DNA from: Coix lacryma-jobi var. lacryma-jobi
Taxonomy: Eukaryota; Streptophyta; Magnoliopsida; Poales; Poaceae
DNA: 64,000 nucleotides
Assembly (NCBI GenBank): GCA_009763385.1
Contig: CM019823.1
Coordinates: forward strand, 168,980,302 to 169,044,301
Direction of reading: 5' to 3'
Below are positions 43,259 to 54,460 of the stretch, piece after piece (position 1 is the stretch's first letter; the number at the start of each line of letters is the position of its first letter). Made by a program: the position numbers and the translations under genes. The notes under the pieces were generated by a model that saw only the letters and a program-made list of their open reading frames with translations, was not told where the DNA came from and did no database searches.

Positions 43259-45186
43259 TTCGAAAGTGCATTCGCCCCCATTATGGGTTTTGGCTAATTA
43301 ATGACAATCAAATTAGGGACTAACTGGTTTATAAAAGCTGTATGCAAGTGTTAGTCCTAGAAAGATTTGAAATGTTGTAATCTCGTGAACAAAGCACGTT
43401 TAGATACATTTGGACATAAAGATGCCTAGCTCAAGTGATAGTTTAAAATTTCAATTTTAAACTTGAGTTATAGGTAAGCCGGACTATCAAGAGGGTCACA
43501 AATTAGGTTGGCTAGATGTGGAGAAAAGTGCTCAAATCGACTAACTAAAGTTTGCTTGAGAGACACCGCACAAACACGAACACATGGAGGGTTTTCTGTG
43601 CGGGCGGTAGTACCGACCATGGGTGGTCGGTAGTACCGCCCGTAGCTGTTCTGCGCGCTGCTCTAACATGCTCTCTGTTCGTGCTCAAAATGACCTGGCG
43701 GTAGTACCGCCATAAAGTCGGTACTACCACTCTTGGTGGTACCGACCCAGGTCGGTAGTAAGCTCAGTTTCGCAGACCTCTCTGTTCGCTCACGAAATGA
43801 CCTGGCGGTAGTACCGCCATAAGGTCGGTACTACCGCCCTCGGTGGTACCGACCCTGGTCGGTAGAAAGGTGGTTTTGCGAAGCTCTCTGTGTTGGTCAA
43901 AAATGGCCTGGCGGTAGTACCGCCATAGGGCCGGTACTACCGCCCCGGTGGTACCGACCCAAGCCGGTAGTAACCAAGTTTTGCAGGGCTCTCTGTGCTG
44001 ACTCGATTTTGACTTGGCGGTAGTACTGCCATAGGGCCGGTACTACCGACCCTCGGTGGTACCGACCCTGGTCGGTAGTAACCGAGGGACTGAGTCCCTT
44101 TCTGCGGAGCTCTCTATTCGCGGCCATTTTGGCCTGGCGGTAGTACCGCCATAGGGTCGGTACTACCGCCTCGCGGGCGGTAGTTGACTTTAGGTCAGAT
44201 TCAGATCTGAGTGACCGTTAGCGACTGGTCAGTGACTGGTCGGTACTACCGACCATGGGTGGTCGGTACTACCGACCAGCCTCGGGACTGGGGGACTATT
44301 TATAGCCCTCCACTTGACTTTTGACGGTTACCCACTCATTCCATTCATTCATTGCGACCTACTTTCAGACAAAGCTCTCTCCAAGCATTGACTACTCCCC
44401 TCTCTCTCTCCCTTTGCTCCTAGATTCATTCCATTGCAAGATTTGAGCTAGGGAAGTGAGATTAGAGAGTGAGAAGCTTCGATCTACGACTTGAGCACTT
44501 GGTTTCCATCTAGCTGGCTTGATTTGTGTCTATTACTCTTGAGCTCTTTGAGCTCTAGCCGGTTAGGTGTTCTTCGTGGTAGCCCGTATTGATTCATTTG
44601 TGAGGGCTCCCCGAAGTGTTTGTATTACCCCTGTGATTTCTAGTGGAGAAACTCGAGTAGCCTTTGTGGTTGCTTGAGTGAGGCAAGGAGGTGAAATAGA
44701 CTCCGACCTTTGTGGTCACCTCAACAACGAGGACGTAGGCACTCCTTTGTGGATTGGCCGAACCTCGGGATAAATCGCGTGTCCCGTGTGCTTGTTGTTG
44801 TCTCTACTTTGTATATTATGCTTGTTGTTGTGTTCTTCGTGTTCTTCCTATCCCTATCTCCTTCTTAGGTTTGGAAGGCTCGATCTACATCAAGGGAAGC
44901 AACCAAGGCTCGGTGAGAGTAGAATTACCATCCTTCATACTTAGGGAAGTGGGGCTAGATTCTTGTATTACTGTCATAGCTCACATACATCGGATTTGTA
45001 GTTCCTTTTAGGATCCCGGTTGTGCCGTTTGTTTGTATCGGTAGTACCGGTGTTTTACACCCGGTAGTACCTACCCAAACAAACCGGCCTCTCCGGTTGC
45101 TATCTAACTACATCTGTTAGTTTGTGAAGTTTCAGATTGTGAAAAATCACATATTCACCCCCCTCTAGGCTGATTTGATCCCTTCA
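43259..45186. mobile_element. SIRE/Maximus-like copia LTR (about 1.9 kb)
   Basis: It follows a polypurine tract and starts with CGAAAGTGCATTCGCCCCC and GGGTTTTGGCTAATTAATGA, a form known from SIRE-type copia LTRs. It ends with CTGATTTGATCCCTTCA. The TATA region is probably GGGGGACTATTTATAGCCCT near 44288. It holds the palindromic repeat array at 43600-44285. No coding sequence of the element is present, and the right flank continues with the MULE end. Confidence 0.6.
43600..44285. repeat. About 107-120-bp tandem units with palindromic GGTAGTACCGCC blocks
   Basis: Units start at CTCTCTGTTCG-type words at about 43671, 43778, 43883, 43990 and 44110. Each has CTGGCGGTAGTACCGCCATA, then GGTCGGTACTACCG, then GGTGGTACCGACC. 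The words are self-complementary, so each unit can fold into short hairpins. Related words recur at 45040-45075 near the LTR end. Confidence 0.85.
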
Positions 45187-45486
45187 TAGCTCCACCATGG
45201 TCATCCACCACACCAAAACCATGCCTACGACAACACTTAACCCTAATCGCCGCAACACAGAAAACCCTTGTTCTTCCCCAAACCACCGTCGTGCAATCGG
45301 ACACCACGCAAATGCAAAATCAAATTGGCTACATGAGTACAAGGGGCGGACCTGGTCGATGTGCAGTTGTCAATCACCGCGTCGTGTTGCCGATCATCAC
45401 CGCGCGCCGCCCGTCTCGCCGGACTTGGAGGAGACACCGAGAGGAGGGATGGAAGAGTGCGAGAGAAGCCAAAGGGCCAGGTTAGT

Positions 45487-45713
45487 ATATTTGAGGCAGG
45501 GTTGCCTGACGGGTGGGCCTGGGCCAAGGCCAAAGGCCACGGTGGCCGCGGCTGCTACGCAGCACGCGACGTCGGCCAAAACCACCCTCCAATACCGCTG
45601 AGGGGGTTAATTAAACTGTTTTCAAAGAATAGGGTGTAAGAAAACTGGTTTTGCAGGTGGTGGGATTAAGTGTTCCAGGTATCAAACTACAGGGCGTTAT
45701 CTAGACTTTTGCC
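45487..45713 (-). repeat. Right terminal inverted repeat of the MULE
   Basis: It is the complement of the left repeat. The outside flank starts with TTAGTCATTT, the same 10 bp as left of 35532. The 45189-45486 stretch inside it is the expected 5' leader of the leftward transposase gene. It has a 96-codon minus frame (45243-45533) without a known domain. Confidence 0.9.
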
Positions 45714-45723
45714 TTAGTCATTT

Positions 45724-46149
45724 GGAATGAGATTGGGATTGGATGAATTTTGTTCCTCCCTGGATTTTAGTAATTGGCTTCTCCATTTTGATTTACTCCT
45801 ATATTCTAATCCATTATTACCTCCTCTGACTGAATGGCTGGAGCAGCAGCGCGCTCCAACACATCGTCAACGTGTTACCGTACATTTAGTTGATTTGAGG
45901 AGCCTGGTGGTGAATTGTGCGTGATCAACTGTCAATACAAGCTGGTAGGTTTGCTGCAACTTTCTCATGACTGCCCATGCAGCTGTGTGTTACATTTTAT
46001 ATGATAAAATACAATAACTGAACCAGTAACAAACCGATGCCCATGTGATTGACATTGCGATCCTTCTATGGTGATCGAGCTACAGGGTCTCCTCCAAGGC
46101 TAGGGAAGGGAACAAAAGAAGGAGCAAACAAGTTGATCGATCCAATCCA
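45724..46149. other. Upstream region of the glycosyltransferase gene
   Basis: AT-rich DNA with no open frame. A leader for the gene at 46150 probably begins near 46080-46100. No distinct TATA box was identified with certainty. Confidence 0.35.
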
Positions 46150-48200
46150 ATGAGGGTGCTGATACCAGCGCGGCCGGAGCAATGCACGTTGAGCCGTGTC
46201 GTGGCCCTCACCGCCGTCTGCGTCGTCATCGTGGTTTTCACGTACGTGGCGTCGTCTTCTCCGACCGGCGGCGGCGCCGCCGAGAAGGAGGAGAAGTTCT
46301 TCAACATACGGCGCCGCCGATCACCGGCAAGTCTACTTTTGGTGTTCGAGAAATCGTTGGCTAGCTCTTTCAGGATTAACATATTCTTATTACACTGAAG
46401 CCTAACCAGCTCGATCGTCTACACCCTTAGCTTATTAATTCTTGTCAAAACGGATGCCTGCCCAGGATTTTGCCCCCGGCGATCTGGAGGTGGCGCTGCG
46501 CGGCGCCGCGTACGCGAACAGGACGCTGATCCTGGCCGTGCTGAACAAGGCGTACGCGGAGGAGGGCGGCATGCTCGACCTCTTCCTCGAGAGCCTGAGG
46601 GGAGGGGACGGCACCGAGCAGCTCATCCACCACATCCTCTTCGTGGCCATGGACCAGCAGGCCTTCCGCCGGTGCAGGAGCCTCGGCGGCGGCGTCAAGT
46701 GCTACCTGGCCCGGCCGGTGGACGGCGCGGGCGACCTCTCGTCGGAGCAGCTCTACATGTCGGACGGCTTCATACGCATGATGTGGCGGCGCGTCCGGTT
46801 CCTTGGCGACGTGCTCAAGCACGGCTACAGCTTCATATTCACTGTGCGTACACGTTTCCCGTTTTCGATCATGCATGCAGAGCATGCATATGCGCACGAG
46901 GAAAATACACCTCAGGTCCCCGAACTTGGCACGAGGTGTCAATCAGGTCTCCGAACTTTTAAAGTGATATCTGCAGGTCTCTAAACTTGGCAAACCGTGT
47001 CATTTAGGTCCCAAACTTTCAAGGTGTTCACCACATATCCCTAAACTTGGCTGGTCGTGTCATCCTGGTCCCAAACTTTTAAAATAATCACCGTAGGTCC
47101 CTCAACTTGGCTAACAGTGTCATTCTAGTCCAAATGTTATCTAACCCACTATAATAGCTATGTGATATACTAACTATACATTAAACTAACTATACGTTAA
47201 ACGTGAACCTAACATACATCAATTAATATATATCATAAAATTGCAAACTATATAAAATAATTTACATCAGCAAAAAATAAGTATTAAAATAATTTAAAAT
47301 GATAATTTAGGTTTAAACTATAATATTATTTACTGATATTTTTTAACGTATAGTTAGTTTAATGTATAGTTAGTATATCACATAACTATTATAGTGGGTT
47401 AGATAACATTTGGACTAGAATGACACTGTTGGCCAAGTTGAGAGACCTACGGTGATTATTTTAAAAGTTTGGGACCAGGATGACACGACCAGTCAAGTTT
47501 AGGGATATGTGGTGAACACCTTGAAAGTTTGGGACCTAGATGACACGGTTTGCCAAGTTTAGGGACCTGCAAATATCACTTTAAAAGTTCAGGGACCTGA
47601 TTGACACCCCGTGCCAAGTTCGGGGACCTATGGGCTTTATCTCCATTAACTATTGCTACATGCATTGGCATGCTTAGATTTTGGTGCTTTCGTTTGATTT
47701 GTATAAGGAAGGATCTGGACGTGATGTGGCTGAGGAATCCGTTCCCGAAGCTGGACCGCGTCGAGGGCGAGGACTTGCTGATCAGCTCCGACAAGTTCAA
47801 CGGCATGCCGCACGACTACGCCGGCAACGAGCTCAACACGGGCTTCTTCTTCGTGGCCTCCAACGACCGGACGGTGGCGCTGTTCGACGAGTGGCACGCG
47901 GCGCGGCAGGTCTCGGCGGGGATGAAGGAGCAGGACGTGCTGGACCGCATGAAGCGGCGCGGCGCGTTCCGCCGGCTCGGCCTGCGCGTGCGCGTCCTGG
48001 ACACGGCGCGCTTCAGCGGCTTCTGCCAGGACAGCCGGGACGCGGCGCAGGTGGCCACCGTGCACGCCAACTGCTGCCGCACCAAGCGGGCCAAGGTCGC
48101 CGACCTCAAGGCCGTCCTTGGCGCCGCCAAGCGGCTCGGCACGACGACGACGGAGCTTAGGTGGCCAGCGCACCGCGAGTGCGTAAAATCGTGGTCTTGA
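46150..48200 (+). CDS. DUF266/GT77-type nucleotide-diphospho-sugar transferase, Golgi (347 aa)
   Basis: Three exons, 46150-46326, 46466-46843 and 47712-48200, keep phase 0 at each junction. The first intron has a GC donor (CCG then GCAAGT) instead of GT. The N terminus has a type II membrane anchor (VVALTAVCVVIVVFTYVA, about residues 17-34), as in Golgi enzymes. The catalytic part matches the Nucleotid_trans family (PF03407): LILAVLNKAYAEEGGMLDLF, HHILFVAMDQQAF, the sugar-nucleotide/metal motif DLDVMWLRNPFP (186-197) and NTGFFFVASNDRTVALFDEW. It ends with NCCRTKRAKVADL. Related plant proteins are At4g15970-like, with proposed cell-wall glycan roles. The acceptor and donor are unknown. Intron 2 holds a foldback repeat. 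Confidence 0.88.
46914..47629. mobile_element. 716-bp foldback repeat in intron 2 of the glycosyltransferase gene
   Basis: Left and right arms are inverted copies of about 330 bp. The left starts AGGTCCCCGAACTTGGCAC, the right ends with its complement. Each arm has four degenerate units of about 60 bp of the type GGTCCCTAAACTTGGC, GTGTCAT, GGTCCCAAACTTT. The centre is AT-rich. A clear target duplication was not found. It is a MITE or foldback element that the gene transcribes as part of its intron. Confidence 0.8.
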
Positions 48201-48850
48201 GTTGAGACGGGGAGGGCTTTTCTCATCCTGACAGTGCAGCGTACAGCGTAGCAGCGCAATGCAGCGAAGTTCCCAACTTAGCCAATCGTTTTTGTTCAAC
48301 TTTTAATCCATCTAATCATCAAAATTAACTATTTTGATTGCATGGGCTGTTACCTTTAGACACGCACCAAAACTAGACTTGTGTTTTGAGGTGAAAAAAA
48401 GGAGAAAGGAGAGGGCAGAGAAGAGAGGATCAATTGAAGTTTTATTACGATTTTCTGTTACAGCTGATGATGACATATGAAGGGTTCAAGTACTGGATTT
48501 AAGCTTTTTACACGCAGGAACTATGCATTCTTTTCATTCGCATATAGGCACAGGAAATCCTGCAGCTGAGAGTTCAATCCATGAACTTACATCTGAGTGT
48601 CTTGCCTGACATCACTTTACGGGCCAAAAAGTTAGACACTAGAACAGCAACTGTTATTCAGACCAATGATAACAACATTTTCGCCTCCACTAGACTGTAA
48701 ATTTCAGCACAAGGATAGTGCCTCGTGGTAGTATTGGTGCCTACACCGTTACATCTTTAGCTACTGTACAAACATTGCCTGTGCAACGGTTCTAGTAACC
48801 TTTGCCAAGCCAAAGGATATTCCGCTCTTAACCAAATCTCTGCTTAAAAT
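48201..48850. other. Convergent intergenic region
   Basis: This holds the 3' UTRs of the rightward glycosyltransferase gene and the leftward HDR copy 1, which converge here. Nothing else is seen. Confidence 0.4.
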
Positions 48851-51415
48851 TTATGCAACCTGCAAAATTTCCTGACGCTTGATCTCAAATACCTTCTGAA
48901 GAGCATCCTCAACAACCTACATAAGTAGAACGTCATTATTGCCATCAAGCTTTATGTGGTACAAGCAAACTGTGTAGAAACAAACACTTAAAGTTAGATC
49001 AGTACAGTTCTGCGTTACCTTATCTGGAGTTGAGGCACCCGAAGTAATACCAATGGTAATAGGCCCCTCGGGTAACCAGTTCTCTTTCTCAACAAGTTCA
49101 CCATGCTGTTAAACAATTCAATTTTCAGTTAAAAAATGAGATCCTATATTTTTAATAATTAAATTTAAGCTCTTTTCAGTTCCTAATTAAATGGAAGGTC
49201 CCTTCAAAATTCTATTATTTTCCAAAAAACAAACACTGTCCTGTTTAAACGAAGCAGCATCTGTGGAGGGTATTAGAAATTACATTTAACTTGTAGCTGA
49301 TCCTGTTTCCTGGCCCAATCCTTTGTTCACTGTCAATCCAGTAAGATGGAATTCCACTGAGTTCTCCAATTTCTTGCAGATGACTGGTGTTACTTGAATT
49401 CCATCCTCCAACAACAAGAATAAGGTCAACTTTCTCTTTCACCATCTGATACATAGCATCTTGTCTTTCCTGAGGAATCAAACAGATGGCCGGATGTATA
49501 TAAGTCAATGCAGCATATGTCAAAACAATTATAAATCTATCACCCAAAGAGACATTTTCTCAAATAAAAAATGGAGCAACAAATGAACTAGGATCCTCTT
49601 AACATTGACCTAAAATAAAGGTGCAATATACTTGTCTCAGTTTCCTTTGCAGGTCACATGTAAAGGGTGATTGTATTGCACCATGAATGGCTACCGTCTA
49701 TCATGAATTGTATGCTACCCTTTTTCTAAACTTTATAGTACAGTAGTACTAATTCCATCATTCCCAAAAGGTCCACATTTTAGCCTTATGTAAAGATTAA
49801 TAAATGCAGTAAGACTGCCATTTCCATTATAGAATATATCGGATATCACACTGAGTATCAAAAAAGTAGGTGGTGGTTGTTTTCTTTTGTTGCCTATGTT
49901 CCAATTGATCAATGAGAACACAAAATTGAGTGTCTGTTAAACATCAATATGGGCCAGTTTGGAAGCGAGGTGATCTTCGAAAAGTTAGAACAATGTTCAA
50001 TCAAGCACAAACATCTTTCATTCAGCAATGGAGTAAAGTAGATAATACAGAAACATCAAACAATCAGTTTCTGAAATCATCGAGAAACCATACATTTTGG
50101 AATGCTCGTAACATCTAAAAGGAAGACTCAGTTGGGTTGGCTTTGTGTTCTGCAAAGCTGAAGAAAATGTTGGAAAAGGGAACATTACCTGGGTGGCATC
50201 ACAAATAGTATTGAAGGCCATGAAGTGATCGTTTACATTTTCAACTCCATATTTTTGCATCATAGTCTTTTCAACAAGTTTCCCTATTAATCATACAGCA
50301 TCACAATCAAAATTGATGCTTGCTAAAACAATACGTATTGTATAAATCACAACACATAGCTATGGAGGTAGCAGAGGCTGGTCAGATAACCTACCAATTT
50401 CTTCAGTTTCTCCTTTAAGCATTGTTGTTTGATTTGCAATTCCCACCATATCAAGATCAACATCAGGATCAAATCCTGGAGAAACAGCTTTCTTGAATTT
50501 CTGCAGTTGCGTGTCAAACAGTTTAGTCGGTCATTCCTTTCTAGCATGCCAGTACATGGATAACTTGAGTAAAATCCTCAGTCCTTACCTCAAGGAACTC
50601 CTCTTTTGTTGAGCTAGACCCATCAAGTTGGCCACCAAGTATATAATCACACACATAGGTCGCCTATTGAAAACATTTCAACTTTCTCATCTTTGACCAT
50701 GTTTTTAATACAAAATCCAAAAAACAGCAAAACAGAAATTTTGTTAGATGTACCTCTGCCATATTCTTCACAATGATGTACTTTCCTGCAAAAGAAGCAG
50801 TGGCAACAGTTTCTTCATGGGAATATTTTCCGTGAATAACTGAAGTATATTCACTCTTCTTGTGCTTTTCGACCGTGTTCCAGACCTATATTGAATAATG
50901 CACTTACATCAGCCTGATACAGTAAGTTTTTGACTTTCAAGGAACAGCGATCGGCAGCCGGTCACCAAGTGGCATAAAAGGAAGAACAAAGGGGAAGTTT
51001 TTAAAGGCAAAATTCACCTTTGAAACCCAAGGGCAGGTCGTATCAACAATCTGCACTTTCTTCTCATTTAGCGTGTACATCTCCTCCACAGCAGCTCCAA
51101 ATGCAGGCAACACAACAACATCACCTTGTCCGACGACATTGAAATCCTTGATACCCGCGTCAACAGGAATGATTTCTACACCCATCTCATCCAACCTCTG
51201 CATGACCAATCACATGGATTCAGCTCAGCTAAGCACATAGGCCCTGAATCAGAGTATCGCAAATTAAGGACAGAGAATAGTGGGCACTATGATTTTTGCT
51301 TTGCAGGCAAGGCATGAGCACTGGGGCCGAATTAAACTGGAGTTTTGGAATCAACACTTTCAGCACTAGAATTTTACTTTGTAACACTCAGTTGGGCAGA
51401 AGCTCCGTGTTGCGC

Positions 51416-51447
<32 letters not shown>

Positions 51448-52022
51448 CGATTCTTAAGAGAGATTTCTAATATGGTTTACCTTGTTGACGGTGGGGTTGT
51501 GAATGATTTCGTTGGTGAGCCAGATGCGCTCCTCTGGGAACTGCTTGCGCGCCTCGTAGGCGATCTGCACGGCGCGCTCGACGCCCCAGCAGAACCCGTA
51601 GGCCTCCGCGAGCTTCACGGTGACGGGGCCCCAGGTGTACTGGTTGCCGTTGTCCTTGAGCGTCTTGATCACATCGCCTGCATATACCACCAATTCGATT
51701 CCGTGCCCCCATCAATCAATCAGTTCTGGAGGACAGGAGGTTGCTACTACTACCATCACCACTTACTGGTGTACTCCTGGCTCATGAGCTCGAGCGTCTC
51801 CTTCTTGTGGCCGAAGCCCTTGCGGTTGTAGTTGTCGCTGCGGGTGAGGTTGTGGCGGAACGCCTTCTTGTCGAAGTCCGGGTCGAACGAGGCTGCCGCC
51901 GCGGACGAGGGCGGCGAGGCGTCGCAGCGCACGGAGGAGGGCGCGCGGCGGCGGCGCCGGCCCGCGGAGGAGGCGGCCGGGGAGAGCAGCGCGGAGCGGA
52001 GCGGCGTCGTGACGGTCGCCAT
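48851..52022 (-). CDS. HDR: 4-hydroxy-3-methylbut-2-enyl diphosphate reductase, copy 1 (459 aa)
   Basis: Ten exons, right to left: 52022-51767, 51677-51481, 51197-51018, 50885-50754, 50663-50589, 50500-50395, 50283-50189, 49469-49284, 49105-49019, 48916-48851. All junctions are GT-AG. The enzyme (IspH) makes IPP and DMAPP from HMBPP in plastids, the last MEP-pathway step, using a [4Fe-4S] cluster. The cluster cysteines are in AYGFCWG (C115), TTCPWVSK (C206) and NTICDATQ (C343). Active-site motifs IHNPTVN, IHGKYSHEET, GGWNSSNTSHL and TSGASTPD are all present. A chloroplast transit peptide (MATVTTPLRSALLSP...) and the plant-type N-terminal extension (FDKKAFRHNLTRSDNY) precede the core. Length and motifs agree with plant HDR. 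The start is the only ATG before the transit peptide. Confidence 0.97.
51419..51447. repeat. (CA)n microsatellite in intron 2 of HDR copy 1
   Basis: A run of about 14 CA dinucleotides lies close to the exon 2 donor on the minus strand. Confidence 0.95.
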
Positions 52023-53394
52023 CGCGGGCGTCGTGGGCCTCGTGGCGGGCGCAGCAGTGGCGGAGGCAGGACAGGAGGCGCCGAGGCGGGGCGGACGGCG
52101 ATTCGGCGAATGGGATTAGCTAGCTGCCTCGGGGTCGGACGGGACCCGCTCTCTCTTATCCCTGCGGGCTGCGGCCCTCGCTCACGGCTCGCGCCCTTCT
52201 GACTGTTCTGAGCTCTGACGCCGTGGCCCCCCGTGGAACGGGAGGGGATATTCCGTGGCGCGCGAGGCGCGGCTGCGAGGGCCGCCGGTTGCTGTCCTTT
52301 TGCGCCCCCCGTGCCAAACTGCCAGTTCGTTCCTACGGTGCCGGTCGGGGTCAGCACGGCACCGGGCGCGTTGAGTGAAATTTCTCCAGAACGGTCGGTC
52401 CGGCACCGCAGTGGCACGCACCACGTTTTCCTGACCGCCCCCAAATTGCGAGGACTTTTCGATCTGAAGTTTTGTGGGCCGGTGGATCGATCGGACGCAC
52501 CACGGCGGAACTGGGAGCTGACACGTTTGTGAGAGCACTCTGGGTCTGGGATAGGTGAGTGCCCTGTTGCAGTTGCAAGTGAGGCTAGTGGGATCGCCAC
52601 GATTTGGGCCGGGTGCAAGTGAGGCTGAGCGTGCCGGTCACACGTCTTGGTCACGTTTGGCGAATATTGATTGATGTTTCAGGTTAAATAGGGTTTCAGA
52701 AAATAGTATAGGCAAGTTTTATATAGTCTCATAAAATTCACTTCATCAGAGTCTAGTTACCGGTTGTTTCGAAGGTTAGTCGTTCGTTGATAAGGCACCT
52801 GAATTAGTAAAAGCACCACACACAGGCCCAGGCGGGGGCTTAGGTGATTACGAACAGAACCAAAGATGGTGACGCCCGCCGCCTGTGGTCAGTCAGTCAG
52901 AGTCAGACTATGCGTCTTCCAAACACATGTTTTGCCACGCTGAATAATCCTCGTCACTCGCATGGAGACGGGGTCTGCACGTGCATGGAAACGGTGACCC
53001 CTACTCTGAAACCGCGCAACACGTGAAGCCCTGGTACAGCAACATGTGCGTGGAATGTGGGCTATTTCGATGCGAAAGTCGCGCTTTTGAGTTTGCAGTC
53101 GCAATCCCTAGTTCCACGCTGCTGATTGCTGAAGCGCCGCTGCGTCGTGGCCCGAAGCGCCGGCGCGCGCGCACCAGGCAGGATATATATGCTCATGCGC
53201 TCAGCTCAGCTGTGCCGCCGGACATGTGGGCGCTGTCCGCTGTGGATGATGACGAATAAAAGGCGACATGGAGAGAAGTCGATGAGTGTCCAGCAAGCTA
53301 TGATCTGGGTCAGGGACACCGTATTTGATCTTTGGCAAATCAGTCAATTAACGAAGGGTGTCATTCATCCACAACCTGAACTGAAATAGAAACC
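52023..53394. other. Upstream region of HDR copy 1
   Basis: GC-rich sequence (52023-52660) should hold the promoter and leader of the leftward HDR copy 1. Open frames here on both strands are shadows in GC-rich DNA. 52660-53394 shows no gene or element that I can name. Confidence 0.4.
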
Positions 53395-53940
53395 GCCGGA
53401 ACCAGACTGGGTGAAAGTAAATTCCGATGCCGTGTTTTAGATAAATGGTAATGTTGGCGCCACTGCAAACATCATTCGCGACCACCAAGACATGCTTAGG
53501 GTGGCACAAGCCCATTGGTTCGAACGAGACGTGTGTACGCGGGATGCGTTGGCGTGCAGGGATGGGCTGGTCTTGGCAAAGCAGCAGGCAAAGAGAAGGT
53601 AATAATTGAGACCGATTGTCCTAAGCTTGTGAATTTATGGAAGAATAAGCACCTTCGGCGGTCAATTATTGATTCTGTTCGGTACAACTTATGAGCCGCC
53701 CGATAAATTAAAATGACTAATTTGTTGAGAGAGAAAAATACTGTTTTACAGCTAATTTATATTAATTAAAGCCGACTTATAGTTCAAGCGAACAAAGCCA
53801 TTGATTCGGTCTTGAAAGAGATAGAGCATCTTGGGCTTGCCTTTCTTGGGTTTAGCCTCTCTTTCGTTAATCGTTCTTGTAATAAGATTGCTCATGTACT
53901 AGCTAAGCAAGTCTCGAGCACACAATGTGTGGAGATCTGA
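53395..53940 (+). pseudogene. RNase H-like domain remnant (RVT_3 type)
   Basis: A broken coding stretch resembles the plant RNase H-like domain found in non-LTR elements and related genes. It has PDWVKVNSDAVF, then VGATANIIRDHQ, RDALACRDGLVLAKQQ, VIIETDCPKLVNLW and finally VNRSCNKIAHVLAKQ. Stops and an AT-rich insertion at about 53690-53800 interrupt it. The acidic residues of the RNase H fold (D of NSD, D of ETD) are visible. It is not a working gene. Confidence 0.6.
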
Positions 53941-53961
53941 CATGTAACTCCGGCGTGTATG

Positions 53962-54460
53962 TCTACCCTACTAAAGCACCAACTCTTTTCTTTGCTAGGT
54001 GCACTAAAGAAACCTCCCCCGCTGAGATGACCACCCTCCGCACACCCCATAAAATATACCCAGAAAAACAGCTTCATAGAAATCAACCATCCAAATTAAT
54101 TCTCAATCTTCTCTCTTTAGTCACTCAAATCCAACGACCACAATGGTGTGTACGGTATCATCATCGCTCACATCTTCCCACGCCCGCCCAAGACTCCTAC
54201 ATCCGACATCCGAGCCCACGGTTCGACCCCTCTTTGGCTGAGTTTTATCTTTTTTAAATTGAACACTGGACGTGACCATTCCATTGCCGCTATATTCGGT
54301 TCAAAAATAATATACATTAATTTATGCTCGTAAAATTTTCTTGGATAAGCTAAAGTAAAATGATAGTATATCAGTATTTTTTTTGCTACCATTCTAATTT
54401 TTAAAGATTCATATATATATTTATTTTTATTGAAGATTTAGACATGGATTCAATTATTAA
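53962..54460 (+). mobile_element. 5' end of a first, truncated Helitron
   Basis: It begins with TCTACCCTACTAAAGCACC, close to the plant Helitron 5' terminus. It shares later words with the Helitron at 54461 (for example CCGCTGAGAT/CTGCTGAGAT and ATCAACCATCC/ATCGATCATCC). No matching 3' end of its own was found. It is probably an older relative into which the next one inserted. Confidence 0.5.

Larger units (their letters stand above)
35532..45713. mobile_element. Mutator-like element (MULE), 10.2 kb, with target duplication
   Basis: The terminal inverted repeats are 35532-35757 and 45487-45713. They start GG(A/C)AAAAGTCTAGATAAC and match at roughly 95% by eye over about 226 bp. The 10-bp repeat TTAGTCATTT lies directly outside both ends (35522-35531, 45714-45723). 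Inside are a GRF zinc-finger gene on the plus strand and transposase pieces on the minus strand, in convergent order. A 3.95-kb solo LTR (37857-41805) splits the transposase. A copia-type LTR region (about 42470-45186) replaces its N-terminal and catalytic part. Without those insertions the element would be much shorter, so it is an old, now non-autonomous MULE. Confidence 0.9.

Noticed and set aside
51782..52654. 290-codon minus-strand frame
   Set aside because: It overlaps HDR copy 1 exon 1 in another frame and translates to Arg/Pro-rich shadow sequence.
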